A DNA stretch of 64,000 bases from NCBI GenBank assembly GCA_963752225.1, contig CAVVXS010000007.1:682001-746000 (forward strand), written 5' to 3'. Each line of letters opens with the position of its first letter. Within the stretch, counting starts at the first letter, position 1. Below are positions 6,695 through 14,916 of this stretch, piece after piece. Made by a program: the position numbers and the translations under genes. Below the pieces are notes generated by a model that worked only from the letters and a program-made list of their open reading frames with translations, did no database searches and had not been told where the DNA came from. This DNA comes from JBBROS01 sp963752225 (GTDB lineage Bacteria > Pseudomonadota > Alphaproteobacteria > Acetobacterales > Acetobacteraceae).

Positions 6695-7471
6695 ATGCTG
6701 CGAATTGCGTTTCTGGTGACGGCCTGGCTGTGCGGGTCCCAAGCGCCCGCCTCGGCTGACGAGGTGCACGTCGTGAGTTCCGGCGGGTTCGCGGCGGCAT
6801 ACAAGGAACTCGCGCCCCAGTTCGAGCGGGCAACCGGCCATACGCTCGTTGCCGAATGGGGACCCTCGATGGGGGCCACGGTGGACGCGGTGCCGCAGCG
6901 GATCGCCCGGCATGAACAGATCGACGTCGTCATCATGGTCGGTTACGCCCTGAACAAGATGGTGGATGCAGGGCAGGTGGCGCCGACCGATCACATCGAC
7001 CTCGCCCGCTCGAGCATCGCCATGGCAGTCAGGGCCGGTGCGCCCACCCCCGACATCTCCAGCGTGGACGCGTTGAAGCAGGCTTTCCTGCATGCAAAGT
7101 CGGTCGCGTACTCCGACAGCGCGTCGGGGGTCTACATCCAGAACCAGCTGTTCAAGACGATGGGCATTGCCGAGCAGATGCAAGGCCGCGCCCGGATGAT
7201 CCCGGCCGAGCCGGTCGGGTTGGTGGTGGCCCGGGGCGAGGCCGAGCTCGGCTTCCAGCAACTGAGCGAGCTCAAGCCGATCCCTGGTATCACCGTGGTC
7301 GGCCTGCTGCCGGAGGGCGCGCAGCAGGCGACGGTGTTCTCGGCCGGCGTGCTCGGGACCTCGGCGCACCCGGCGGCAGCCCGCGCGCTGCTCGCCTTCC
7401 TGTCGGCGCCCGAAGCGGCCGACGCCATCCGGCGCAGCGGTCTCGAGCCGATGCCGGCGCGTGGAGGTTAG
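6695..7471 (+). CDS. Periplasmic substrate-binding protein (ModA-like)
   Basis: 258 residues. A signal peptide (MLRIAFLVTAWLCGSQAPASA) precedes a mature protein with the type-2 binding-protein pattern seen in ModA relatives: VHVVSSGGFAAAYKELAPQFE, a middle YALNKMVDAGQV, and YSDSASGVYIQNQLF. Such proteins bind small oxyanions or organic acids in the periplasm. Start ATG 6695 has GGAGAGGG upstream; ATG 6680 is an alternative adding five residues. No ABC permease or ATPase adjoins it. Instead its last 11 bases overlap a major facilitator gene, an uncommon pairing. It lies 61 bases after the Crp-type gene. Confidence 0.8.
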   Translation: MLRIAFLVTAWLCGSQAPASADEVHVVSSGGFAAAYKELAPQFERATGHTLVAEWGPSMGATVDAVPQRIARHEQIDVVIMVGYALNKMVDAGQVAPTDHIDLARSSIAMAVRAGAPTPDISSVDALKQAFLHAKSVAYSDSASGVYIQNQLFKTMGIAEQMQGRARMIPAEPVGLVVARGEAELGFQQLSELKPIPGITVVGLLPEGAQQATVFSAGVLGTSAHPAAARALLAFLSAPEAADAIRRSGLEPMPARGG

Positions 7472-8768
7472 CGCGGTGGCCGTGATGACGCCGGAGGAAC
7501 GGCGCAAGAAGCTGTGGGACGTGCTGAAGGTCGCGTCGGGCAATTTCCTCGAGCAGTACGATTTCTTCGTCTACGCCTTCTATGCCAAGGCGATCGGCGA
7601 CACGTTCTTTCCCAGCGACGACCCGTTCGCCTCGCTTGCGGCGTCGCTGGCGACGTTTTCCGTCGGCTTCTTCATGCGGCCGCTGGGGGCCATCATCCTC
7701 GGCGCCTATATCGACCGGAAAGGGCGGCGGATCGGCTTGATCGTCACCCTGGCGATGATGGCGGTCGGCACGCTGTCGATCGCGGTGACGCCGAGCTATG
7801 CGCAAATCGGGGTGGCGGCGCCGATCATCGTCCTGCTCGGGCGGCTGCTGCAGGGGTTTTCGGCGGGGGTCGAACTGGGCGGCGTGTCGGTGTACCTGGC
7901 CGAGATCGCAACGCCCGGCCATCGCGGCTTCTACGTGTCGTGGCAATCCGGCAGCCAGCAGGTCGCGGTGATCTTCGCCGCGCTGATCGGCGCCGCGCTG
8001 ACGACGATGCTGTCGCCAGCCGACATGGGCAGCTACGGCTGGCGGATCCCGATGCTGGTCGGCTGCGCGATCATCCCGCTGATCTTCTGGCTGCGCAGTT
8101 CATTGGTGGAGACGGCGGCGTTCGAGAAGATGGAGCACGCGCGCAGTTCGGGCGACGTGTTCCGCATCGTCGCCCAGAACTGGGCGCTGATCCTGATGGG
8201 GGTCAGCATGGTGGTGCTGACGACGACCGCGTTCTACCTGATCACCGCGTATACGCCGACATTCGGCCGGGTGGCGCTGAAGCTCGATGCGACGGCGGTG
8301 CTGATCGTGACGGTGTGCGTGGGCCTGTCCAATTTTATCTGGCTGCCGATCGGCGGCGCCATCTCCGACCGCATCGGGCGGCGGCCGGTGCTGATCGCGA
8401 TGCCGCTGCTGACGATCGTGACCGCGTATCCGCTGATGCTGTGGCTGGTGGCGGCGCCGAGCTTCAGCAAGCTGCTGGCGACGGTGCTGGTGTTCTCCGC
8501 CTATTACGGGGTCTACAACGGCGCGATGGTGCCGATGCTGACGGAGATCATGCCGGCCAAGGTGCGCACGGCGGGGTTCAGCCTGGCGTATAGCCTGGCG
8601 ACCGCGCTGTTCGGCGGGGTGACGCCGCTGGTGTCGAGTTGGCTGATCGAGATGACCGGCAACCGCGCCGCCCCGGCGCTGTGGCTGACGGCCGCCGCGG
8701 TCATCAGCCTGGCCGGTGCGTTGTCGCTGAAGACCCGCGCCCGCGCAGCGCAGGAAGCGGTCATCTGA
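7461..8768 (+). CDS. MFS transporter, metabolite:H+ symporter type (citrate/dicarboxylate-like)
   Basis: 435 residues with 12 hydrophobic segments. Signatures of the proton-coupled metabolite symporter group are present: GNFLEQYDFFVYAFYA in helix 1, the loop motif YIDRKGRR after helix 2 and its second-half repeat ISDRIGRRP, and GRLLQGFSAGVELGG in helix 4. Relatives import citrate, tricarballylate, alpha-ketoglutarate or betaine. The start may be ATG 7461, GTG 7476 (GGAGG at 8 bases) or ATG 7485; all overlap or abut the binding-protein gene, implying coupled translation. The substrate is unknown; the enzyme at 8909 may act on the imported compound. Confidence 0.85.
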   Translation: MEVSAVAVMTPEERRKKLWDVLKVASGNFLEQYDFFVYAFYAKAIGDTFFPSDDPFASLAASLATFSVGFFMRPLGAIILGAYIDRKGRRIGLIVTLAMMAVGTLSIAVTPSYAQIGVAAPIIVLLGRLLQGFSAGVELGGVSVYLAEIATPGHRGFYVSWQSGSQQVAVIFAALIGAALTTMLSPADMGSYGWRIPMLVGCAIIPLIFWLRSSLVETAAFEKMEHARSSGDVFRIVAQNWALILMGVSMVVLTTTAFYLITAYTPTFGRVALKLDATAVLIVTVCVGLSNFIWLPIGGAISDRIGRRPVLIAMPLLTIVTAYPLMLWLVAAPSFSKLLATVLVFSAYYGVYNGAMVPMLTEIMPAKVRTAGFSLAYSLATALFGGVTPLVSSWLIEMTGNRAAPALWLTAAAVISLAGALSLKTRARAAQEAVI

Positions 8769-8908
8769 ACGAAGCGGAGCGGCCTGTGCGGTTTGAGACA
8801 GGTGGAACGACCGCGAAGGGAGCGCCCCTGGCCTTGACGTTGCCTGTCTGAACGCACGACCCTCCAGCGGTAGCCGCCATCAAGGCGGCGCAACTGGGGG
8901 AGAAGACG

Positions 8909-9937
8909 ATGGAACGACGCCATTTCCTGGGCGGAACCACGGCCCTTGCCGGCCTGGCCGCGGCCGGTGCCGCGCGCGCCGACCGCTTGCCGCTCGGCGA
9001 CCTTCCGGGCACGCGCTACCCGGACCCGCGGGTCGAGGTGCTCGACAAGCGGTTCTCCGGTAAGGTCGGCAACGCCGCCATCGAGCGGATCGCCACCGGC
9101 TATCGCTGGGCCGAAGGCCCGGTCTGGTTGGGCGCGACGCGTGAGCTGGTTTGGAGCGACATCCCCAACAACCGCCTCATGCGCTGGTCCGAGGAGGACG
9201 GCCACGTCAGCCTGTTCCGCAAGCCGTCGAACTACTCCAACGGCAACAACGTGGACCGCGAAGGGCGGCTGCTGACCTGCGAGCAGGACACACGGCGGGT
9301 GACGCGGACCGAGCATAACGGCGCCATCACGGTGCTGATCGACAGCTTTCAAGGCAAGAAGCTGAACGCACCGAACGACATCGTCGTATCGAATGACGGT
9401 GCGATCTGGTTCACCGATCCCGGCTACGGCATCGACGGCGACTACGAGGGGCACACCGATACGGCGGAGCTGCCGCGTAACGTGTATCGCCTCGACCCCA
9501 GCACCGGGACGGCCACCGTCGTCGCCGGCGACTTCACGCGTCCGAACGGGCTCGCGTTCTCACCCGACGAGAAGACGCTCTACATCATCGACAGCGGCAT
9601 CACCCATGGCGGCCCCGCGCATATCCGCTCGTTTGCGGTGGACGGCGACAAGCTTTCTGGCGGCAAGGTGTTCGCCGAGGGCTTCGCGCCCGGGTTCACC
9701 GACGGGCTGCGCTGCGACGTGGACGGCAACGTGTGGTGCAGCATGGGCTGGGCCGACCCCAAGGAGGACGGGGTGCGCATCCTGGCGCCGACCGGCGAGC
9801 TGATCGGCAAGATCCATCTGCCGGAAACCTGTGCCAATTTGTGCTTCGGCGGGCAGCGGCGGAACCGCTTGTTCATGGCCGCCAGCACCTCGATCTACGC
9901 GGTGTACGTCAACACGCGAGGGGCGGCGAAGCCGTGA
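8909..9937 (+). CDS. SMP-30/gluconolactonase-family protein, Tat-exported
   Basis: 342 residues. It starts with a twin-arginine-like export signal (MERRHFLGGTTALAGLAAAGAARA), followed by a six-bladed beta-propeller of the SMP-30/gluconolactonase/LRE family, which are metal-dependent lactonases. Visible family marks: YRWAEGPVW near 67, NAPNDIVVSNDGAIWFTDPGYG near 153, RPNGLAFSPDEKTLY near 211, and FTDGLRCDVDGNVWC near 265; the Asn and Asp of these motifs usually bind the metal. Start ATG 8909 follows GGGGGAG. The 140-base gap upstream contains a small hairpin (GCCGCC, 5-base loop, GGCGGC at 8873-8889) just before the ribosome site. It probably hydrolyses a sugar-acid lactone in the periplasm. 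Confidence 0.87.
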   Translation: MERRHFLGGTTALAGLAAAGAARADRLPLGDLPGTRYPDPRVEVLDKRFSGKVGNAAIERIATGYRWAEGPVWLGATRELVWSDIPNNRLMRWSEEDGHVSLFRKPSNYSNGNNVDREGRLLTCEQDTRRVTRTEHNGAITVLIDSFQGKKLNAPNDIVVSNDGAIWFTDPGYGIDGDYEGHTDTAELPRNVYRLDPSTGTATVVAGDFTRPNGLAFSPDEKTLYIIDSGITHGGPAHIRSFAVDGDKLSGGKVFAEGFAPGFTDGLRCDVDGNVWCSMGWADPKEDGVRILAPTGELIGKIHLPETCANLCFGGQRRNRLFMAASTSIYAVYVNTRGAAKP

Positions 9938-9949
9938 CGCCGCCGGCGG

Positions 9950-10204
9950 TCACGCAAAAGGGTTCTTGACCGTACGGGCCGGGGCGGCGGCCGGGGCGTG
10001 CTCCGGCAAGTCCGCCTCGGCCTCGAGATGCTGCACCACCTGGTCCAGCAAGGCCTTCAAGGCGCGCGCCTCCGCCAACCCCGCCTTGTCGCGGGTGAGG
10101 TCGAGCGAGCCGTACAGGGTGACCCGCCGGCTGCCGTTCTCGACCGTGAGCTGGCCGATTGAAACCGAGGCGGCGTCGTCGGCAAACGGAATGAGCGTGG
10201 ACAT
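9950..10204 (-). CDS. Conserved hypothetical protein
   Basis: 84 residues, soluble and acidic. The N-terminal 60 residues look like a folded small domain (IGQLTVENGSRRVTLYGSLDLTRDKAGLAEARALKALLD, a beta-rich part and an amphipathic helix), followed by an Ala/Pro-rich tail. Close relatives of the SLDLTRDKAGL region occur in many proteobacteria as unnamed small proteins (recalled, not searched). Start ATG 10204 has AAAGGAG six bases upstream. It is separated from the nuclease gene upstream by 38 bases on the same strand and could share its transcript. Confidence 0.7.
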   Translation of the reverse strand: MSTLIPFADDAASVSIGQLTVENGSRRVTLYGSLDLTRDKAGLAEARALKALLDQVVQHLEAEADLPEHAPAAAPARTVKNPFA

Positions 10205-10242
10205 CGTGTCTCCTTTTTCGGGCAGAACAGGGGCCGGGTAAG

Positions 10243-11076
10243 TCAGCGGCCGAAGAACTGGAACAGCAAGCCCGGCGGCGGCCGGTACGGGTGCCGCCGC
10301 TGGCTGCCGTCATCTGGCTGCGGCAAGCGTATGGCGGTGCGCTTGGACGCTTCCGGCGCCGCGGGAAACGGGTCGACGCCGACGATCGAGCGCAAATTGT
10401 CCACGCTGACGACGGCGCAACGCGGCGCGTCGATGTTGGAACAGACGTAAACGCCGCTGCCGCGGGTGCGGGGATCGTACACCGCCTTCCAGGTGGCCGA
10501 AGGCACCAGCACCTGGTCGGGCCCGATCGCCTTCACCTCGGCGGAAACGTAGGCCGGTCCGGTGACGACGAACAACTCGCCGCGGCGCTCTGCCAGCGTG
10601 CGCACGGCCAATTCGATTGCCGCCCAGACGCCGCGGTTGAGCGGGCCGGCTTGCGGGACGATGTTCGCCAGGGAGAAGCTCTGCTGCTGCGCCTCGGCGT
10701 CGGGCATGTCGCCGGAGGGCGCCATGTGGCCGCGGTCGAAACCCAACTCGCGGTAGTCCTCGAGCCAGGCGCGGTCGGCGGCGGGCAGGCGGATGTCGGG
10801 ATGGAACTCGCCTTCGCGCGGGAGCGAGCGGGCGGCGTCGAGCCCGTCCCGGGTCAGCCGTTCGGCCGACCAGAGCGGCCCCTTGGTCACGCCGGACGCC
10901 AGCGCGGCGTAGGCGTTGTAGCAGAGCGGGGTGGTGCGCCGGGCCATTTTGGGGTTGAGCAGGGCCGGGGGTGCGCCGCCGGCGAACAGGGCGGTGCAAC
11001 TCGTCGGCTGGGCGCTGAGCGGTCCCGCGCCCCACAGCAGCAGAACGAACAGGACGGTCTTGGGCAGCGTAGGCAT
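10243..11076 (-). CDS. DNA/RNA non-specific endonuclease, secreted (NUC family)
   Basis: 277 residues with a signal peptide (MPTLPKTVLFVLLLWGAGPLSA). The NUC domain is recognised by the catalytic motif FDRGHMAPSGDM (about residues 112-123), with the general-base His, and by NIVPQAGPLNRGVWAAIE, where the Asn binds Mg. Such beta-beta-alpha-metal nucleases cut DNA and RNA without sequence preference outside the cytoplasm, for scavenging or extracellular DNA removal. The tail is rich in Arg and Pro. Four cysteines in the mature part could form disulfides. No inhibitor gene is obvious beside it, consistent with export before folding. Confidence 0.9.
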   Translation of the reverse strand: MPTLPKTVLFVLLLWGAGPLSAQPTSCTALFAGGAPPALLNPKMARRTTPLCYNAYAALASGVTKGPLWSAERLTRDGLDAARSLPREGEFHPDIRLPAADRAWLEDYRELGFDRGHMAPSGDMPDAEAQQQSFSLANIVPQAGPLNRGVWAAIELAVRTLAERRGELFVVTGPAYVSAEVKAIGPDQVLVPSATWKAVYDPRTRGSGVYVCSNIDAPRCAVVSVDNLRSIVGVDPFPAAPEASKRTAIRLPQPDDGSQRRHPYRPPPGLLFQFFGR

Positions 11077-11132
11077 GCGGGCTTGTAGCGCAGCCCTTCC
11101 GCGCCGGCCAAAACCCCGCCAGACAAGGCGGC

Positions 11133-11831
11133 ATGGACGATATCGGCCACGCCTTCCTGCTTGCCGTCCGGCTGATCGGCGGCCTCGACCGGGAGCTGGT
11201 GGGGGTGGTGCTGCTGTCGTTGCGGATCAGCCTGTCGGCGGCGCTGCTGGCGTTCCTGCTGGGAGCGCCGGCCGGCGCCTGGCTTGCGATCGCACGGTTT
11301 CCCGGCCGCGGCGCCGTGCTGGTGTTGCTGAACGCGCTGCTTGGCTTGCCGCCGGTCGTGGTCGGGCTGATCGTCTACCTGCTGGCGTCGCGGGCCGGGC
11401 CGCTGGGATCGCTGGGCCTGCTGTTCACGCCGGCCGCCATGGTCATGGCGCAGACGCTGCTCGCTTGGCCGATCGTAGCCGCGCTCGTGCACCGCACCGC
11501 CGAGGGCTTGTGGTCCGAGTATGGCGACGCGTTGCGGGTGGACGGCGCCGGCACCGTCCGCTGCGTGGCAACGCTGCTCGGCATGGCCCGGCCCGGCCTG
11601 TTGACGGCGTTCCTGTCGGCGTTCGGCCGGGCGATCGCCGAGGTCGGCGCCATCGTCATGGTGGGCGGCAACATCCGCGGCGTCACCCGGACGATGACGA
11701 CGGCGATCGCGCTGGAAACCAGCCGGGGCGACCTCGCGCTCGCCCTCGCCCTCGGCGTGATCTTGATGACGTTGACGCTCGCGGTGAGTGCGGTCGCGAG
11801 CAGCCTCGTTCGGCTCGGGCCGGGCCGCTGA
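11133..11831 (+). CDS. tupB: ABC transporter permease, tungstate type
   Basis: 232 residues with about five or six membrane helices. The cytoplasmic loop that docks the ATPase is visible as EYGDALRVDGAGTVRCVATLLGMARPGLLTAFLSAFGRAIAEVGA (about residues 128-172), typical of molybdate/tungstate/sulfate permeases, and the following GGNIRGVTRTMTTAIALETSRGD is characteristic of the TupB group. The binding protein TupA is coded on the opposite strand and converges with it, 12 bases between stops. No tupC ATPase gene is present in this window, although tupABC normally forms one operon. It may use an ATPase coded elsewhere. Confidence 0.85.
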   Translation: MDDIGHAFLLAVRLIGGLDRELVGVVLLSLRISLSAALLAFLLGAPAGAWLAIARFPGRGAVLVLLNALLGLPPVVVGLIVYLLASRAGPLGSLGLLFTPAAMVMAQTLLAWPIVAALVHRTAEGLWSEYGDALRVDGAGTVRCVATLLGMARPGLLTAFLSAFGRAIAEVGAIVMVGGNIRGVTRTMTTAIALETSRGDLALALALGVILMTLTLAVSAVASSLVRLGPGR

Positions 11832-11843
11832 CGGTGCTGACGT

Positions 11844-12668
11844 TTACGACAGGAAGAAGAGCTGCTGTCCGCCGATCCGATAGGAGGATATTGCCGCCCG
11901 TCCCCCGTCGCCGGTGAGCCACCGGTGCCACGTCACGGCCTCGGCCGCCTTGACGTGCGGGAACCGGGCCGGGTTGACCAGGATGGAACCGTACGGGTTG
12001 AACAGCGCCGGGTCGCCCTCGACCAGGATCACGATGTCCTGGCGGTTGCGGAAATTGGCCCAGGTTGCCCGGTCGGTCAGGGTGTAGGCGTTCATGGCGG
12101 TGGTCGCGTTCAACGTCGGACCCATGCCCTGGCCGACCTCCTTGTAGGTCGGCCCAACCCGGTGCGGCACGATGCCGGCCGCCTTCCATAAGCGCCGTTC
12201 CATCCGGTGGGTGCCGGAGTCGTCGCCGCGGCTGACGAAGCGCGCGCGCGAGGCGAAGATCGCCGTAAGCGCCGCGACTGCATCATGCCCGCCGCCCACG
12301 CGGGCCGGGTCGCTGCGCGGGCCAACCAGAACGAAGTCGTTGTACATCACGTCCCGCCGGTCGATGCCGAAGCCGTCGGACACGAACTTGTCCTCGCCCG
12401 CCCGGTCATGCACCAGCAACGCGTCAACGTCGCCCCGGCTGCCGATGGTCAACGCCTGGCCGGTGCCGACCGCCACGACCCGGACGTCGAGGCCGGACGC
12501 TTCGCGAAACAGCGGCAACAAATGGCCGAACAGCCCCGATTCTTCAGTCGAGGTCGTGGAGGCGAGGGTGATGAAGCCGCCCGTCTGCGCCTGTCCCGGA
12601 GGGGCGCCCAGCAGGGCGGTCAGCCCGAAGCCGGCAAGGGCGTTGCGGCGGCCGAGGACGGCAGCCAA
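11844..12668 (-). CDS. tupA: Tungstate-binding periplasmic protein
   Basis: 274 residues from a TTG start at 12668. The N terminus LAAVLGRRNALAGFGLTALLGAPPGQAQ is a signal peptide; the mature protein opens with LASTTSTEESGLFGHLLPLF, the hallmark of TupA/WtpA-like tungstate binders, followed by VVAVGTGQALTIGSRGDVDALLVHD and FVSRGDDSGTHRMERRLW. No ATG or GTG exists in frame at a sensible place; the open frame runs further up to 12938 but that part is Arg-rich shadow sequence over the 58-residue gene. It delivers tungstate, or possibly molybdate, to a permease, presumably TupB. The orientation toward tupB is unusual. Confidence 0.87.
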   Translation of the reverse strand: MAAVLGRRNALAGFGLTALLGAPPGQAQTGGFITLASTTSTEESGLFGHLLPLFREASGLDVRVVAVGTGQALTIGSRGDVDALLVHDRAGEDKFVSDGFGIDRRDVMYNDFVLVGPRSDPARVGGGHDAVAALTAIFASRARFVSRGDDSGTHRMERRLWKAAGIVPHRVGPTYKEVGQGMGPTLNATTAMNAYTLTDRATWANFRNRQDIVILVEGDPALFNPYGSILVNPARFPHVKAAEAVTWHRWLTGDGGRAAISSYRIGGQQLFFLS

Positions 12669-12691
12669 GCCCCGGCCGGCGCAGCCGGGTG

Positions 12692-12868
12692 TCAGGGCTT
12701 CGGCTTTTCGGCCGGCTCGTTCTTCTCGACGTATTCGGCGGGCGAACCCGGCGTGTGCCCGGCGTCCTTGCTGTGGCCGCCAACGCCGCGCGCGGCGTCG
12801 CTGCTGCCGCTTTTGGGATTGGGGGCGCCGGTTGTGCCGGTGACTTCGGGTTTCTCGTTCTCGGCCAT
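12692..12868 (-). CDS. Small hydrophilic low-complexity protein
   Basis: 58 residues, rich in Glu, Lys, Pro, Gly and Ser, with no hydrophobic core: MAENEKPEVTGTTGAPNPKS at the start and KNEPAEKPKP at the end. It is predicted to be disordered. A good ribosome site (CAGGAGG, five bases before ATG 12868) supports the start; a longer frame from 12901 adds eleven unlikely residues. Its stop lies 23 bases before the tupA start on the same strand. The function is unknown; small disordered proteins of this make-up are often stress related, which is only a guess here. Confidence 0.55.
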   Translation of the reverse strand: MAENEKPEVTGTTGAPNPKSGSSDAARGVGGHSKDAGHTPGSPAEYVEKNEPAEKPKP

Positions 12869-13008
12869 CCTGTCCTCCTGTGCTTGCGGTTGGAACGCCA
12901 ACGGGGGTGCCGGGTTTGCACAAAGCGCGGAACCCCACCGGGCGGCGGCATGGCAGTTACCGACAATTGGGGCTTAAACCTCGGCGTCCGTCACGCCAGA
13001 TAAGTCCG

Positions 13009-13644
13009 ATGCGTCGCCGTTCCCTGCTTATTCTGCTTCCTGCATTGCTCGCGCCGCCCGCCGCCCTGGCACAGGTTCGTGCCGCCGCGCTATCGGCGCA
13101 AGACCGGACCGATGTGGGGCGGATCGAGGCCTACCTGAACTCGATCAAGTCGCTGCACGCCCGTTTCCTTCAAGTCGCACCCGATGGCGGCACCAGCGCG
13201 GGCCAGGCCTGGCTGCTGCGGCCGGGGCGCATGCGGTTCCAATACGACCCGCCGGCGCCCTTCCTGCTGGTCGGCGGCCACGGGTTGCTGGTGTTCAACG
13301 ACAGCCAGCTGAAGCAGACCAGCAACATCCCCTTGAGCTCGACGCCGCTCGGGCTGTTGCTGCAGGATAATCTGCGCCTGTCGGGCGAAGTGACGATCGT
13401 GTCCTTCGTGCGCCAGCCCGGTCAGTTGCAGGTCGGCCTGGTGCGCACCCGTTCGCCGCAGGACGGGGTGCTGACGCTTGTGTTCGCCGACAATCCGCTG
13501 GCGTTGCGGCAATGGACGGTGCTGGACCCGCAGCGGCACGAAACGCGGGTGACGCTCAGCAACGTGGAACTTGGCGGCTCCTACCCCGATAGCTTGTTCG
13601 AGTTCGTCGATCCGAAATTCTTCGAAAACAACATCGGCCGATGA
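13009..13644 (+). CDS. lolA: Outer-membrane lipoprotein carrier protein LolA
   Basis: 211 residues with a signal peptide (MRRRSLLILLPALLAPPAALA). The mature protein matches the LolA family: a start helix DVGRIEAYLNSIKSLHARFLQVAPDG, then strands SAGQAWLLRPGRMRFQYDPPAPFLLVGG and LLVFNDSQLKQTSNIPLSSTPLGLLL. LolA takes lipoproteins from LolCDE in the inner membrane and carries them across the periplasm. Here the family's unclosed barrel pattern is intact to the C terminus. Start ATG 13009 gives the signal peptide; the frame continues upstream to 12880 without sense. It is monocistronic or followed 46 bases later by the amidotransferase gene. Confidence 0.9.
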   Translation: MRRRSLLILLPALLAPPAALAQVRAAALSAQDRTDVGRIEAYLNSIKSLHARFLQVAPDGGTSAGQAWLLRPGRMRFQYDPPAPFLLVGGHGLLVFNDSQLKQTSNIPLSSTPLGLLLQDNLRLSGEVTIVSFVRQPGQLQVGLVRTRSPQDGVLTLVFADNPLALRQWTVLDPQRHETRVTLSNVELGGSYPDSLFEFVDPKFFENNIGR

Positions 13645-13690
13645 TAGGTCAGTGTTGCAGACGCAATCCGGTTTGGGACACACTGCACCG

Positions 13691-14452
13691 ATGAAGCCGC
13701 TGGTGGGTATCTCCTGCTGCAGGAAAGCGTTCGGCACGTATGGGATGCTGAACCACGCCGCGTCCGACACCTACGTGCGCGCGGTGGACCAGATCGTGGA
13801 TGCCGTGCCGGTGCTGCTGCCGGCCAATGGCGAGGCGGCGGATGTGGAAACGCTGCTGAACCGGCTCGACGGCATTATCCTCACCGGCAGCCGCTCCAAC
13901 GTACAGCCCTCGCTCTATGGCGGCCCGGCGCATGTCGAGGGCACGCCAGAGGATACCGGCCGCGACCGGGTGACCTTGCCGCTGATCCGGGCGGCGGTTG
14001 CGCGCGGCGTCCCGGTGCTCGCAATCTGCCGCGGTCTGCAGGAGATGAACGTGGCGCTCGGCGGCACGCTGCATCAGCGGTTGCAGGACCTGCCGGACCA
14101 ACTCGACCACTCGACGCCGCTGCACCCGGATGCGCGGGTGCGGACCGGCAAGGCGCATACGGTGCGGGTGCTGCCCGGCTCGTGGCTGCATCGTGTGGCC
14201 GGGCGGACGGAGTTGGCGGTGAACTCGCTGCATAACCAGGGCATCGACCGCCTCGCGCCCTGCCTGGTGGCCGATGCCGCCGCGCCGGACGGCACGATCG
14301 AGGCGGTGCGGCACCCGGCTTCGCCGGCGCTCACCGTGGGCGTGCAGTGGCATCCCGAATACGATTTCACCACCGATGCGGTGTCGCGGGCGATCTTCGC
14401 TGCGTTCGGCGACGCGATGCGGCTGCGCGGGGCGAAGCTGGCGGCCGATTGA
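13691..14452 (+). CDS. Class I glutamine-amidotransferase-fold hydrolase (PuuD-like)
   Basis: 253 residues. The nucleophile elbow AICRGLQEMNVALGG (Cys near residue 113), the GIILTGSRSNVQPSLY loop and the C-terminal VGVQWHPEYDF (His-x-Glu) are the Cys-His-Glu triad elements of the peptidase C26 / gamma-glutamyl-GABA hydrolase family. Those enzymes free glutamate from gamma-glutamyl compounds, for example in polyamine use. Start ATG 13691 gives MKPLVGISC, the usual opening; an earlier ATG at 13571 overlaps lolA. It overlaps the next gene as TGATG, so they are coupled. No other polyamine genes are nearby, so the substrate is open. Confidence 0.87.
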   Translation: MKPLVGISCCRKAFGTYGMLNHAASDTYVRAVDQIVDAVPVLLPANGEAADVETLLNRLDGIILTGSRSNVQPSLYGGPAHVEGTPEDTGRDRVTLPLIRAAVARGVPVLAICRGLQEMNVALGGTLHQRLQDLPDQLDHSTPLHPDARVRTGKAHTVRVLPGSWLHRVAGRTELAVNSLHNQGIDRLAPCLVADAAAPDGTIEAVRHPASPALTVGVQWHPEYDFTTDAVSRAIFAAFGDAMRLRGAKLAAD

Positions 14453-14907
14453 TGCCCGAGGCGCGGCTCGCGACGCCGGGCGACCTCGACACCGTTCGGC
14501 AGATCACCGTTGCGGCCTACCGCGAGTACAGCACCGTGCTGGACCGCGAGCCCTTGCCGGTCACCGAGGACTACGTCCCGCGGATTGCGGCCGGCCAGGT
14601 CTGGCTGGTGCTCGAGGGCGGCACCGCGGCCGGTGCCATGGTCATCGAACGGGTGGCCGACCATCTGGTGATCTTCAGCCTTGCCGTCCTGCCCGAGCTC
14701 AAAGGCGCCGGGATCGGCCGCTGGATGCTCCACTTCGCCGACGAGCTGGCCCGCTCGGCCGGACTCGCAGAGGTGCGGCTTTACACGAACCCGCTGATGA
14801 CGCGGAACATCCGCATCTATGGCGAGCACGGCTATGTCGAAACCGGGCGGCGACCGAACCCCGAGCGGCCGGGCTGGACCTTCGTGGACATGACCAAACG
14901 GCTTTGA
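14452..14907 (+). CDS. GNAT-family N-acetyltransferase
   Basis: 151 residues, one GNAT domain. Motif A is visible as FSLAVLPELKGAGIGRWMLHFADE (about residues 75-98), with the acetyl-CoA pyrophosphate loop in place of the common RGxGIG as KGAGIG; motif B follows as RLYTNPLMTRNIRIYGEHGYVETG. Such enzymes transfer an acetyl group from acetyl-CoA to an amine; the acceptor is unknown. The start shares two bases with the stop of the preceding hydrolase gene, and the two may act on the same amine compound. Its stop is 10 bases from the converging paaE. Confidence 0.87.
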   Translation: MPEARLATPGDLDTVRQITVAAYREYSTVLDREPLPVTEDYVPRIAAGQVWLVLEGGTAAGAMVIERVADHLVIFSLAVLPELKGAGIGRWMLHFADELARSAGLAEVRLYTNPLMTRNIRIYGEHGYVETGRRPNPERPGWTFVDMTKRL

Positions 14908-14916
14908 GCGCCCCTG

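Noticed and set aside
12892..12916. GGAAC-N17-GTT upstream of lolA, an EcfG-like match
   Set aside because: It is 93 bases from the start and lolA is not a typical stress-regulon gene; several chance matches are expected in 64 kb.
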